64,000 nt of DNA, from positions 62,001 through 126,000 of the forward strand of contig LLCB01000088.1 in NCBI GenBank assembly GCA_001414345.1, in the 5' to 3' direction. The notes below the pieces were generated by a model. That model was not told the DNA's origin and did no database searches. It saw only the letters and a list, made by a program, of their open reading frames with translations. A program made the position numbers and the translations under genes. Source of the stretch: Hymenoscyphus infarciens. Its lineage: Eukaryota; Ascomycota; Leotiomycetes; Helotiales; Helotiaceae. This document shows, one piece after another, positions 9,990-21,565 of the stretch; position 1 is the first letter of the stretch; each line of letters starts with the position of its first letter.

Positions 9990-11978
9990 TTACAAACTCC
10001 CACCAACCTCCTCAATTGCCTTGATCAGTCCATCAACAGTCTCCCGTCTAGTCTGAACATTAACCACAACCCGAAACATCTCTCCCTTCTCACCCGGCGC
10101 ATAATCAATCATGAATCCTCTCCCAACAAGTCCCTTCACAGTCTTACTAGTCACCCTCCCATTCTCATTCTCATCACCCAACACCCCATTCTTCTTATAG
10201 TAAAAACAAACTTGTAAACAAGGCGGTGGATTCTCAGAAACGAGTTCGAAATCCGGTTTTGTCGCTAGTAGAGAGGTGAAGTATGAAGCGATAGAGAATG
10301 CGTGATCGATTTGGGTGGAAATTCCGGAGGTGCCGTAGTATATCCAGTGTAACGCCATTTTCAGCGAATCACCTCGTCGTCCGCATTGCAGTGTCAAATC
10401 CGCCAAGTCCCAGACTTCTTCCTCCTCCCCATTTTGTGCCTCCTCATCATCGTTGGAATGAAAAAGATAGCCCGCAGGTAACGTATTCGCCTTGTGAAAA
10501 ATCCTTATATCCGGTCCCAGCAAAAAAGAACAAGTCATAGGAACCCCAAGCATTTTATGAGGATTCACCGCTACCGAATCCGCCTTCTCGACACCCTTCA
10601 ACTTATGTTTTTGTGAGGGGGAGAAGATGACGGAACCACCCCATGAACCATCGACATGCATCCACAACCCCTCCCTCTTACAAAGCTTTGAGATGGATTC
10701 GAAATCATCAAACGAACCGAGAACTGTCGTCCCCGCAGTGGCATTAACATAAAAAGGCGTCTTCCCTCCCTCCCTACTTTCCTTAATTAATCGTTCCAAC
10801 TCACTAACTATCATTCTTCCTGTAGCATCTATGGGGACGGGTATCACAGCCGAAGTTCCGAGACCACACATTTGAGCTGCTTTTTCGAGGGAGTAGTGGC
10901 CGTGGGAGGAGGTGAAGAGGACGAATTTGTGAGACCCGTTCCCATCTAGCTTGGTGGCGGGATAGAGGGTGTTGCGGGCGAGGATTAAGGATGTGGTGTT
11001 TGAAGCTGAACCTCCTTGGGTTGAGATCCCTCCTGCTTGGGGGAGGGTGAAACCGAATTTTTGGGCGAGGGTTTTGGTGGTGGTTTTTTCGAGGATGGTT
11101 AGAGCTGGGGAGACGGCGTAGACGCTGTGTGTGTTAGGTATTTGAGGTGATTCTGGGGGTTGAGGGGACTTACTGGACCTAGGGTGGTTGTTAGTGTGTG
11201 AAGCGAGGAAAAGGGGGTGGGGAGGACTTACATTTGTGTTTAGAGTCGCCAACAATAATTCGGAAACCAAGCCGACCTGATTCTTGTCAATTCAACGTTC
11301 TCCATCCACACGTATTGAACAAGTGAGGTTGACTTACAGCATTGGTGCTGGCATACAATTTATCCACTGTCCAAAAATTAGCACCCTTTCTTCCGCAATC
11401 TCAAATGCTCAACCCCCTTGCAACTTCATTCCCACAATGACACTTCTCCTCGGGAAGCACAATCACGAAGGACAGGAGAAGTAAATAACTCACAAAATCC
11501 CTGGTCCCAAGTATTAACACTAAACCTCAAAACCTTCTCCACAACCTCCAGTAATCCCTCCTTCCCTCTCCCCGCCTCTTTTCCTTTTCTATCGACACTC
11601 TGACCATCAGGCAACGCAAACCCAAATAACTCCTTCAACTCCCTAGGAGTATGGTACTCAACCAATGCCGTTCTCTCCTTTTCCACATTTTTTAACCCAT
11701 TGCTATCTTTACTTCCACCAGATGCTTTAGTAAGAGAAGCAATATCAGCTTCCCGAATAAAAGGGATGATGAGGGCTTGAATGGAGCTGAGTAACTATTT
11801 ACAAAGTCATTAAGTATTCCTATTTATATATTTGGAGGGTTGGAATAAGAGAGGGGTTTCAGATAAGAGAGCGGGGAGAGAAACAAACATCCTCAACCTC
11901 CTCAGCGCGATTCAACGGGTTCCCCTCCTCCCCACCAGTAAACCCCTTCACCTCGTGCTCGGGTAATTTCTCAGCCAT
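9990..11978 (-). CDS. PLP-dependent group II decarboxylase (glutamate/cysteine-sulfinate decarboxylase-like)
   Basis: This is a group II amino-acid decarboxylase of the GAD/CSAD type. The exact substrate cannot be read from sequence. I read six exons on the minus strand: 11978-11889, 11795-11494, 11366-11338, 11276-11232, a 5-nt microexon at 11178-11174, and 11124-9990. Landmarks are FLDKLYAS, LLLATLNTN joined to VHVYAVSPALT, TQGGSASNT, the cofactor-binding HVDGSWGGS, and the Schiff-base Lys in SVAVNPHKMLGVPMT (around residue 347). With all exons joined the length is 1606 nt, one over a multiple of three. The extra base traces to a run of five T (minus strand) near 11759-11763 in exon 2, where the well-matching LLSSIQALIIPF is out of frame with IREADIASLTK. 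So the gene is either frameshifted or carries a sequence error. Intact, it would be ~534 aa. Confidence 0.85.
11174..11178 (-). other. 5-nt microexon of the decarboxylase gene
   Basis: On the minus strand CCCTAG, GTCCA and GTAAGTCC are adjacent, giving a five-base exon between a 53-nt and a 49-nt intron. It supplies Val and two bases of His and joins ...LNTN to VYAVSPALT in frame, as expected for this enzyme family. No other combination of the visible acceptors joins these two blocks without a stop or frame break. Confidence 0.75.
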
Positions 11979-12757
11979 CTTTGCCTGTACACAAGCCTCT
12001 TTATTTTTTCAAGAATCTTTAAAACACACAAGTGATACAAACAAAGCAAGTGATACAAACAAATATACAAAAGTGGTGTTTTGGGAACTGAGTATGGCAC
12101 TCTGATTCAAGTCCTAAGATGATGAAAATACCAAAATCATGACGTGCTGAGTTTTCCCCTCCACCCTTCCACGTGAAACACGTGCGGTTAAAAGCGGGGA
12201 GATTTAGGTAATTGATACGTCCGTAATGGAAGTTAGATTATTGGATGAGAGGGATTTTGAGGGAACTCTTGATTCCGTTTGGGAAAGATTTGGAAAGTTA
12301 CGATATGAACACCCATATGAGCACAAAAGTGGTCTGTGATATCTCGCATCTATTGTTTGAATTAAGATGGAAAGGCATTTCTATTCTGGTGCGTAAATTG
12401 CAATATATTGACAGAGTTGACCTGTAAATTATATTTTCTACCAGGGTCTAGCTGACTCACTTGCTGATTGCATACTTACTAATTTTTGTTTCTTTTCTGA
12501 CTCACCAAACTACGCTGGAGAAAAATTTGGTTTTGGTAATGGCATGAATTCGCTGCTCTATTGTGGCGAAACCACAGACGAGAAACCCAGAAGAAGAGTA
12601 TTGCGTACCATTGTACGCTGGGTATTCTTCAATAGAAAAGTAAGAAAAAAGAAGGCGAATGAGTAAGTACATTATGCCAACCACAACCGAAAGCCAAAGG
12701 ATGAAAATCGTAAAGACAATGCAGAAGAGATGTGCACACAAGACAACAAGAAGAAGA
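11979..12757. other. intergenic region, no gene seen
   Basis: Upstream region of the decarboxylase and downstream region of the PDAP1-like gene. It includes A-rich stretches with a short direct repeat (AGTGATACAAACAAA, twice near 12034-12062). The frames here are short and show no family likeness. Confidence 0.4.
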
Positions 12758-13574
12758 TTACTTCTTCGATTTGCCTTTACCCTTTGACGGGCCCATGGCA
12801 GCCTCTCTCCGCTTGGCTTCCCGAGCTTCAATATCAGCTTTCTTTCCCTTCTCTGCTTCCTCACGCTCTTCCTTCTCAGCATTCTTTCGTGCAGCCTCTT
12901 GTTCTCGCTTCTCGCGAATCAACTTGAGTCTGGCAAGATCCGCCTTGGCTTCATCGGTCTTTCCGGCCTCGTGGAGCTTTTGATATCTCTCCTTAGCTTG
13001 CTGTGCTTGTACAGCCTCTCGCTCACGTCGACTCAACTCTGCCACTGGCTTCTTTCCCTTTCCTCCTACACTCATCTCCTTGACACCCTCAGCTGCCTCA
13101 TCCACGCTGACGGGAGCAGCTTTAGCCTGATTGCGTGCGGCCTTTGAGTGATTGGGATTGGCAGGCATATCTTCATCCTCGCTTTCCTCATCCGATGAGC
13201 TGGATGGCATATCGCCCGGTTGTGGAACCCCCTTCTTCTTGGCTATCGCGGCTTCCTTCTTCGCCTTTGCGGCAGCTCGACGCTCCTCACGAGTCATGGA
13301 TTGCTGGTTTGTCTCCTCTTCTGATGATGATTCCTCCTCGGAACTGTCTTCTTCTTCGGATGATGAGGCATTTGGGTCGCGTTCTTGGACTTCGTTTCCG
13401 TTGGCATCGAGGGGTCGAAGGTTCTTGGAGAAATGCTTGCCACCTGTGGGGAATAGGTTATTAGATAGGAATTACTTTGATCAATTTGAGTATAAACTTA
13501 CCACCACGAGTAAATTTCTTGAATTTGCCTCCACGTCCGCGTCCTCCTCCACCTGGTGGTCCTCCTGGTGCCAT
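12758..13574 (-). CDS. PDAP1/HASP28-type casein-kinase-substrate phosphoprotein
   Basis: There are two exons on the minus strand, 13574-13502 and 13443-12758, joined phase 1 across a 58-nt intron. They give 252 residues. The N-terminus [20 protein letters not shown] is the RGG-like basic start seen in PDGFA-associated protein 1 homologues. A Ser/Asp/Glu-rich acidic middle follows ([32 protein letters not shown]), full of CK2-type sites. The conserved tail is [52 protein letters not shown] and [16 protein letters not shown]. The mammalian homologue is an RNA-associated phosphoprotein of poorly defined function. The start codon is fixed by the conserved N-terminus. Confidence 0.9.
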
Positions 13575-13932
13575 TTTGTCTCGAGATTTGCCTATGACTC
13601 GGTTGTTTGTCGTACGAGTGACAAGAGGTTGGCTTGCTTAAGGTGTTTGTAGATGAAGATTGAATACAGAAATAGGCGGTGCAATCGGAATTGGAGTGGA
13701 GGTAATAAGTAGCAGAGAAGTGGTGGTTTCACTGCAGTGTTGCTATTCTCTCCAAGGTTTCGAGGGGCACTTTTATCCAAGGAGGGGTTGATTTCATGCT
13801 GACCAGGCACGTGACTTTGGTGAATTTGGGCTGTAAATGCGGCACCTCAGTGAACACTTCCAGTTCGCGCCTGCCTCCTCCTCTCATTAGTCCGACAATG
13901 GGGTAATAGTTAGTAAATTAATTCAAAAGCTT

Positions 13933-14025
13933 GAGACAATTCAAAACATTAATGCAAAATCTTCTAGAACAATCAAGTCCAATTGTTCCGAAGTTAGCAA
14001 GAGCAACTTACTGCCGCTTTTGCTC
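13933..14025. repeat. dispersed repeat family B, copy
   Basis: This shares AGAACAATCAAGTCCAATTG and TTCCGAAGT with 9513-9550. It shares TTACTGCCGCTTTT with the TATTGCCGCTTTTT of the copy at 5040. It lies between two divergent genes. A short (GGCT)n run at about 14347-14366 follows further downstream. Confidence 0.5.
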
Positions 14026-14771
14026 TCCTTCGCAAAAACGTTAATCCGATATATGGTCCGTGCACCGAAAATTTTGCCTACTTGTTTTCGTCTCGCTCCA
14101 ACACTTCTTTTCTCTCCATACATAAAACTACACGCCTCCGGAAATATCCAATCATTTCTTCACTCAATGATGTACATCGATGGGAATCTGGAGGCAAGAG
14201 GAGAATTACAATCGCTGAACTCATTCTGCCACCTGACGCATGAGAATGCATGGGCTGGGAGAAACAATTTGGCGGGACACACGATACCCATCTTACTATT
14301 GATGAAGAATTGGCTGAGAAGGCTTCTCTCTCCTTTCCCGGAGATGGGCTGGCTGGCTGGCTGGCTTCCTGGCTACATTGACTTGGGCAACACAGTCAGA
14401 AAGCGCATGAATTGGCTGCTCAAAGGAGATTCCGATGCTTGTTCAGCCACGATGCGATCTCAGGTCTTTCCGAGTTGGGGACCACGATGGTTAGTATCAC
14501 CACGCAGCATACAATATGACTGTAGATGGCACGGCACCTTTTCTATGCTGCCATTATTTTGGTGGATGATATTCAGTCAACTGATGGCAGCGGCTTTGTT
14601 TGAAATTTCACGTTGCTTCTTTATTCACTCCACCAGTCATGATCTGTTCTGTTTTGCTTGTTTGACTCGAATTAGTTCTGTTGTCGAGTATACAAGTACA
14701 CTCTTATGTTGACTTCCTACCATCTCTCTACTCGTGCCTTCAGCAACATCATATTCATCCCAAAAACATCC

Positions 14772-15311
14772 ATGACTACTTGTACCATCCAAGGAAACCC
14801 ACCATGTCTCCACTGCAGAGGCAGTCTCTCCACACCCACCTGTCCCAAAGCCACAGCTTGCGGTCACTGTCGATCTTTCACAATGCCCATCCCATCAGTC
14901 TCTTTCCTGCTCAAACACTTCTCGGATGTCACACCAAACATGAGTATTGAGCGAGGCACCGATCAAAATCCCGTCCTATCATGCAAGCTCTGCGCACTCG
15001 TCAACGCCAGCAAGAACGCCATGGACGCAGAAGCACATTCCAAGGCCGCAGACAAAAAGAGAGATGTGGAAAGGAGGATTGTCAATCTGGAGAAAGATCT
15101 CATCACGCAAGTCGCTACAGATGACGATTATGCCGCTTTGGATATGCAGACGAAGTTGATGGAGATTCTGAAGAGGAAGTTGGCTGATCTTAAGGTGGAG
15201 ATTGATCGGAATGGTGAAAAGGCGTGGATGGAGTATTGGGGCGTATGGGGAAAGGGAGAGTATCAGATTGTTCAGGATCGAGGACCAGTTTTGGATCGTT
15301 TATCATATTAA
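14772..15311 (+). CDS. hypothetical small cysteine-motif and coiled-coil protein
   Basis: This is a single-exon frame of 179 codons from the ATG at 14772. An in-frame ATG at 14706 would add 22 residues that look like 5' leader. No family was recognised. The N-terminal third has paired cysteines (CTIQGNPPCLHC, CPKATACGHC, then CKLCALVN), which could bind a metal. The rest is a charged, likely coiled-coil helix (KAADKKRDVERRIVNLEKDL, then MQTKLMEILKRKLADLKVEI). It ends with EYQIVQDRGPVLDRLSY. Codon use and the long clean frame favour a real gene. It probably belongs to a lineage-restricted fungal family. Confidence 0.65.
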   Translation: MTTCTIQGNPPCLHCRGSLSTPTCPKATACGHCRSFTMPIPSVSFLLKHFSDVTPNMSIERGTDQNPVLSCKLCALVNASKNAMDAEAHSKAADKKRDVERRIVNLEKDLITQVATDDDYAALDMQTKLMEILKRKLADLKVEIDRNGEKAWMEYWGVWGKGEYQIVQDRGPVLDRLSY

Positions 15312-15787
15312 CTTTTTGATGTTATGATAGCACCAATGAATTGAGCGCTTAAATCATTACCACTCTTCCCATGAGCTTCAATTTGATAACTTCAACATAC
15401 ACACGTTTGGACGTTGAATGCCCCACCACAATTAATATTAAATGAATTATAAAAATTGCTTAAACACTCCACAATAACATACCACTTTCTTCCCAATTTA
15501 GATTTTATACTCCACGTTCTGAATCATTTACACTGATTTACATGCCCTGGTAAATCGGTTATACCTACGTAACAGCCCACCATGCCGGGGAAATCCCGAC
15601 TTGCACAGCCTTGTTGGTGAACCCCTCCTTGTGCCGATTGTTCCTTCCATCGCTGTCAATCAAAGATGACCTTTCACTGGTGGAACAAGACCATACCAAC
15701 CTCTATCAAAAACTCAAAACTTCCTACTCGACATCAATAAATAATCCTCACTCATCGCACAGAAAATCCCCGGATACACAACACACC

Positions 15788-18700
15788 ATGGCAGGCTTTC
15801 TGCGGGGCAAACAGGCCGGCATCCAAAATGATCTATCTGCTGGCATATTACCAGGACTCTTCTCTCCAGATGATCGAGCAAGATTCGGAATTAATTCGCA
15901 GATTGGGTATGCCTTCCTAGCACCCAAAGAGCGCGTGGAAATCATATACTAAAGCTGCTTGTGTTACCAGGACGTTAGCCTACGACCCCATGCAATCCCT
16001 ACTAGCCGTAGGCACTACTGAAAGCGCCTTTGGCAGCGGAACGGTTTACATATTCGGCCAAGCACGAATACAATACATCTTCACTCTCCCTCGACGAGCT
16101 TCCGTCAAGCAGCTCCATTTCGTTGCCGACCGCCTCATCAGCTTAGATTCCAAGAACGAAATCATAGTATGGGATCTCCAATCCAAGCAGAAGCTAGCAA
16201 GCTTCAACCCACCGGGTGTAGTGACCGCTATGGTCACGGATCCAATGCTGGATTGGATCTTTGTGGGGATGCAGAATGGAGAGGTTGTTGCTTTTGATTT
16301 GGCGTCGGAGAAGATCTCGCCGCTGCGATTGCCGAATTATTGGAAGGAGAGGAGTCCGAAGTCGAGGGTTTTGTCGGTGGTTTCTATGCAGTTGCATCCC
16401 AGGGATATTGGACAGTTGTTGATTGGTTATACGGAGGGGATTGTTACTTATTCTTTTAAGAGGGCGCAACCGCTTTCGTATTTTCAGCATGAGGGGAAGT
16501 TACGGCAGGTTTTTTGGCATCCGTAAGTTGGGGATTATTTCTTTTCACTCCCATATCTCACTCTCTATTTCGCTTATTCTTTATATTCTTGGTTTCTCTT
16601 AAGGAAATGTCATGTTTATTCCTTTGAGACTCTTTTAACTTGGCGCAGACTGACTCCTTCAACTTAGAACTGGAACCTTTATTGGATCAGTTTGGGACCA
16701 TTCCACGATGGTGTTTTTCGACCCTAAAGATGGTCGTATTGTGATGAAAAAGACATTGAAAGATGCTGAGGTCGACGCATCAGGAGCTCCCGAGTCCCCC
16801 TTGGAGATTATTAAAGATGTGAAATGGTGCTGTAAAGAAAACCCGGACGATACTGGAATCCTCTATGCTGGTGCCCAAGGGATGACCTTTCTGGAATTAG
16901 GCCCTACTCCTGTCTATGCTACATCATCAGTAAGTATTTCAGTCTTATTTTTCTACCCCCATGTCTAATTTTGCAGATTTATTTGATACTCTGAACTGTG
17001 CCCCGTTTGTATTCCAATCATTAGACCAAAGCTAACTCATCAACCTCCAGTGGGACATTCTTGAAACCCATCTAAAAGGAAAAAAGTCGATTTCCTTGGC
17101 CACTCCACCAGGCGCCGAAGTCAAAAATTTCTGCCTGATACCTCGTACCTCCCCTCACTTTGCTGGAGCACAAGATCCTATTGCTATTCTTGCTGTAAGT
17201 ATATTTATTCCCTTAAACCTCGGAATATATGAAATTGTTCTCAGAAAACCTTCTTGGATCTCTTAGGACAAAAGCTAACATCGAAATTTATAGATTCTCA
17301 CATCTGGAGAGCTAATTACCATGAGCTTCCCTAGTGGATACACTATACCTCCCAAAGCACTGCATCCCTCCTTATTCTTCGTTCATCCGTTTGCGTTATC
17401 GTTCCAAATAACTCCTGTGGACCGTGGCCGGTAAGTCAACCGCATCTTCTTCACTTCATCTTACTCCTTTTCTATGGACTTTGATCCCCGAAAAGACACG
17501 AAAACTGACTATATATTATAGATGGCTAGGGATGGTTGAGAGCCGACAAGAAGGCCCTAGATTTCTCAAAGGTGGCGCTGAAGGCACCAAACCCTTGAGA
17601 CGATATGAATCCCGAAATGTTGTGCAAACAGCTCACGGGGACGGAACTATCCGAATCTTTGATGTTGGCCATGGAGACGAGCTGGAAAACAATACTACTT
17701 TACAAGTCGACATTTGCAGAGCTCTCGATCGGTATGAAGATGTTAACATCACGAGTATGAGTATGGGAATCCATACCGGAGAATTTGGAGTTGGACTAGC
17801 GACCGGTGAGGTTGTGCTCTATCGCTGGGGTTCTAACAAGCTGTTTGGTCAGGAACTGGGCACCGATACGGTCCCTGGAGGAATAACAGACATTTCGACC
17901 AGAGCAGAGTCCACACTAAAGGAGGGTTTGCAACCTTTTGTACTCTACGATATGGCCTCTGGTCCCATTCGGGCACTCAAATTATCGGAAGTGGGTTTTG
18001 TCGGTGTTGGCTCCGAGAGCGGAGGATTCTCTCTTATAGACCTTCGGGGTCCTACTGTCTTCTTCAAGGGATCTACCAGCGAATATAGTAAACCTGAAAA
18101 GAGGAGCAGTTTTATGAGAAAAGGTAACAAGGAAACTTCAACAAGACCGGATTGGCCAGTTGTCATTGAATTTGGTGTTATGACACTGGAGGGCGACAAT
18201 TATTCCTCCATTGCCTGCTTCGTAGGTACCAACCAGGGAAAGGTGGCAACTTTCAAGATATTGCCCCAGGCGAATGGTGGCTACACTGCTCAGTTTGCTG
18301 GTGTCACTTCACTGGACGGCAAGATCGTTTCCATCACACCCATCGTTTCAAGTACTGGAGAATTGGCATCGGCTACAGGACCGGCTGTTGCAGCACTTCG
18401 AAATGGCCAGCAGACTCATGGCACTTTGGTAGTTGGTAAGTAGAAAAGAAACCCCTTTCTTCATTTCCGTCAAATTCCTCATACTAACAACACCCAGCTA
18501 CCCAAACAGAAGCCAGAATATTCAAACCCGCCACCGCAAAAGGCGCCCACAAATCCTGGGACGACATCTTCTGCGAATCAGCTACCGTAACCGAGTTCGA
18601 AGGCCACGGCTTCTCGCTAGTCGGAGTATTCAGCGACAAAACAACTCGCGCCTACTCCATTCCCGCTTTGAAAGAAATCACCGTCGCACAACTAGATATG

Positions 18701-19240
18701 CTCGACAAAACCATGCTTTCTAGTTCCATCGTCACTGCTTCTGGAGGAATATTCGGCTGGACAGGACCCTCGGAAATTGCAATGTTGAATGTTTGGGGAA
18801 CGGGACAGCCGCTCACGCAGTCTACATTGGATAAACTATATAATCCTGATGCACTACCTCCCCCTCGTCCTACGATTTCGAATCTGCAGTGGATTTCGGG
18901 AACCCAATATGTGAGTCCTACGGATTTGGATCTTCTTATTGGTGGTCCGGATAGGCCACCCAGTAAGAGGATGATGGCGCTTGCTGCGGAGGAGGATAGG
19001 CTTGCGAGGGGTGGTGGTGGGAGTGGATCGGGGAGAGCACCGGGGACGCAGAGTACAGAGGGTTGGGGCGATTATATGACGCGACAGTTGAATGAGAGGA
19101 CCCAGAAATTGGGGATCGTGGAGGATAGCACGGATAAGATGTTGGATAGCAGTCAAGGGTGGGCGGAGGATGTTAACAAGTTTGTGAGTAAGCAGAAGAG
19201 GAATATGTTGATTGGGGGGATTACTGGGAAGTTTTTCTAG
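15788..19240 (+). CDS. Lgl/Sro7-type WD40 exocytosis regulator
   Basis: This looks like the fungal lethal-giant-larvae/tomosyn homologue (yeast Sro7/Sro77). In yeast these bind the t-SNARE Sec9 and the exocyst to control vesicle fusion at the plasma membrane. I read seven exons: 15788-15906, 15971-16522, 16668-16929, 17051-17194, 17294-17430, 17522-18435 and 18498-19240. They join in frame to 956 aa, close to the family norm. The start MAGFLRGKQAGIQNDLSAG is typical. WD-like blades include LAYDPMQSLLAVGT, NEIIVWDLQSKQKL, FVGMQNGEVVAFDL and HGDGTIRIFDVGH. The C-terminus (LNERTQKLGIVEDSTDKM, WAEDVNKFVSKQKR) is R-SNARE-like, as in Sro7/tomosyn. It runs in the same direction as the next gene but has no evident functional link to it. 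Confidence 0.9.
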
Positions 19241-20272
19241 ATGGATGGTGGGGAATGGGTTGGGGAATGGAAGGCGTTTGGTTAGGGTTGCATGAGACAT
19301 GTGCGATGCTTGGGAGGCTTTTCGGGTAAGGTCTCAATATGTTAGGTAGGAGTCTCCAAAATACCAACTTTCATTTCTCTGGAGGGGATGGAGTAACCTG
19401 GACCATCTGTGGCGTGGCTACCGTGAGAGCTTTGGGAAGTCTGGAGCTGTCAAGCAAGCATTGCATGAGGTACGGAATGGCAACCTTTCTTCCACCACCA
19501 GTGTACTGTTGCACCAACGTTGAAAAGGCATACGAGGGGACTATGTCACGATAACATTACTTTTCATTTACCGTGGTTGGTACCCGTGCTTGCATGGTTA
19601 ACATCATCTTGGTGCCTGGAATCTTTTGTAGTTACAATTTTAGTTTGTCCTACGAGCAATTTCCGACTATAAAGATGGGATTGTCCTTTCTACCGTCTAC
19701 TCGCTCACCCCTCTTCTGTCTTTGTTTCTTCAGCTCTTTACTTCCCTTCGACCATTTTTCTTTCTTTTTATTTATCTGGATTTCTTTTGGTAATTACTTC
19801 TGATGGGATTATTACCCTGCCGGTGAGCTTGTAGGGGCTGTTGTGCCAGCGGGTAAGTTCCGAGAGTTAATATAGTGCCGTTTTAGCCTGATATGTGTGG
19901 GTTCTGGATTTTATGATGCGCACTGCGAATGAATCTAAATACGATATGAGAAAGTAGGCCTCGATCGGTTCGGGACATGTCAATTAATATAGTTTAGGTT
20001 GACAGCTTGGAAACGGGCAGTTGTAGGCACGAGGCGAGGTGTGGTGAGTTGGGAGAGCAGGTTTTGGAGGGGAGGGAGTTCGATATCTGTATTTGGTAGT
20101 TAAGTGGTTGATTGGGGAATAGATTAAGCACCTGAGACGGGATCCTCCTTGCTACACGTGGGTTCTTTGAATGGATCACGTTCTGGGAATTAGGATTAAA
20201 GCCCGGCTTCCCCTGTTTACTTTATGTTTTTTTGTTTGGATCGTCTTTTATCTTATCGCATTGCAGAAATTT
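19241..20272. other. intergenic region, no gene seen
   Basis: This is the 3' flank of the Sro7-like gene and the promoter side of the pectinesterase. Short plus-strand frames at 19339 and 19573 lack starts, structure or family likeness. The stretch near 20130-20270 encodes an open frame continuous with the pectinesterase start and could be its leader. Confidence 0.4.
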
Positions 20273-21565
20273 ATGAAGATGAAATTCTCAAGGGCTTTGT
20301 TTTCGACGGGTTGGTTGCTGGTGGTGGCGACCGCCGTTGACCTAATAGTTAACCCTCAAGGTCGAGCGAGTGGGAATTCTTATACTTCTGTAAGTCTCCC
20401 AAGCTCCTCTCCCCACAAAACATAGAAATCGGTACTAATTGGTCTTTGGAATAGATCAACGATGCCCTTAAAGCTGCGAAACCAGGAGATGTATTAGTGC
20501 TCTTCCCCGGCACACATAAAGAACAAGTAGTCGTTGATAAAGACTCCATCACATTCCGGGGCTTGCAAGATCCGAGTGCGGATTTGAAGTCGGCGACGAA
20601 TGATGTGAGTATTGAGTTTGGATCTTATGGACAGAAGGAGGATGATGGTTCTGGTTTGTCATTCCCTTTCCCTTCTTTCCATCTTCTCTTTCCCTCCTTT
20701 TCTTCTCACATACTCACAAACAAACCCCCTTCAGCCACCCTCCTCATAACGGCCTCAAACTTCCGCGCTTACAACATAAATATAACAAATACCTACACCG
20801 GACCCGATATCGCATCACCCGCCTTCTCCTCTCGGGGCGATAATAATGCCCTTTATACCTGCGGTGTCCATGGTAGACAGGGGACCTTTTATGTTCACAC
20901 TGGGAGTCTTTTTGTTAGTAGGAGTTACATTGAGGGAACGGTGGATGTGATATATGGACGAACTGGGAATGCTTGGTTCCAGGGTGTGAAGATCGGAGTT
21001 CTGAGGAAGGGTGGGACTTTGACTGCTCAGGGACGGCAGGATGGTGGGGATGGGTATTTTGTTTTTGAGAAGGGGTTCGTGAATTGTCCGTACTTTTGCG
21101 GGATGTATGGAATGAAGGATAGCAGAGAGAGGGTGCGTATGGACCTCGGCTAATTTTTCAATAGGAAACTCGCCATCGCGAAGAGAGCAGACAGTGGCAC
21201 GAAAGGAGGTGTTTACCTCGGTAGACCATGGGGGGATTACGCGAGAACTGTGTTTCAGGATAGTAATTTGGAGGACGTGGCTATTGAGGCCGGGTGGCAA
21301 CGTTTGTTTTCCCCTCCCTCTTTCTTTTTAGTTTACCCTCCCTATATTGCCTCCAGAGACTACACTAATGCTCTTTTTGAAAGTATATACCTCCTCGCAA
21401 TCTACGAAAAATCTCCTCTTTGGGGAATACTTGAATACTAATGCTGACGGGCCGAGGGTATCTTGGGCACAAACGCTTAGTAGTGCTGTGGAAATAACGA
21501 GTTTGTTGCCGAAGTATAAGAATTGGGTTGATGCTGCGTTTGTTGGTGTTAGTTATCCTGTTTGA
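20273..21565 (+). CDS. pectinesterase family CE8 homologue with altered catalytic residues
   Basis: Secreted pectin methylesterase fold. Exons are 20273-20389, 20455-20653, 20735 to about 21089 or 21104, 21165-21301 and 21384-21565, giving ~329-334 aa. The third donor is ambiguous (GTACTT or GTATGG; both keep frame). A hydrophobic signal segment (FSTGWLLVVATAVDLIV) starts the protein. Family blocks are ALKAAKPGDVLVLFPGTHKE, YIEGTVDVIYG (second catalytic Asp kept), VYLGRPWGDYARTVFQ (Arg and Trp kept) and FGEYLNTNADGPRVSW. Two key places differ. The usual Gln-Asp-Thr is here GRQGTFYV, with Gly in place of the acid/base Asp. The upstream oxyanion Gln of the QA motif is here Pro (ASPAFSS). The fold is probably intact and esterase activity is doubtful. 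Two introns use the unusual donor GTTTGT. Confidence 0.85.

Noticed and set aside
14020..14712. 230-codon plus-strand frame rich in Trp, Leu and Cys, including a GGCT repeat
   Set aside because: No domain, no conserved pattern, overlaps the leader of the gene at 14772 and a family B repeat; probably a chance open frame.
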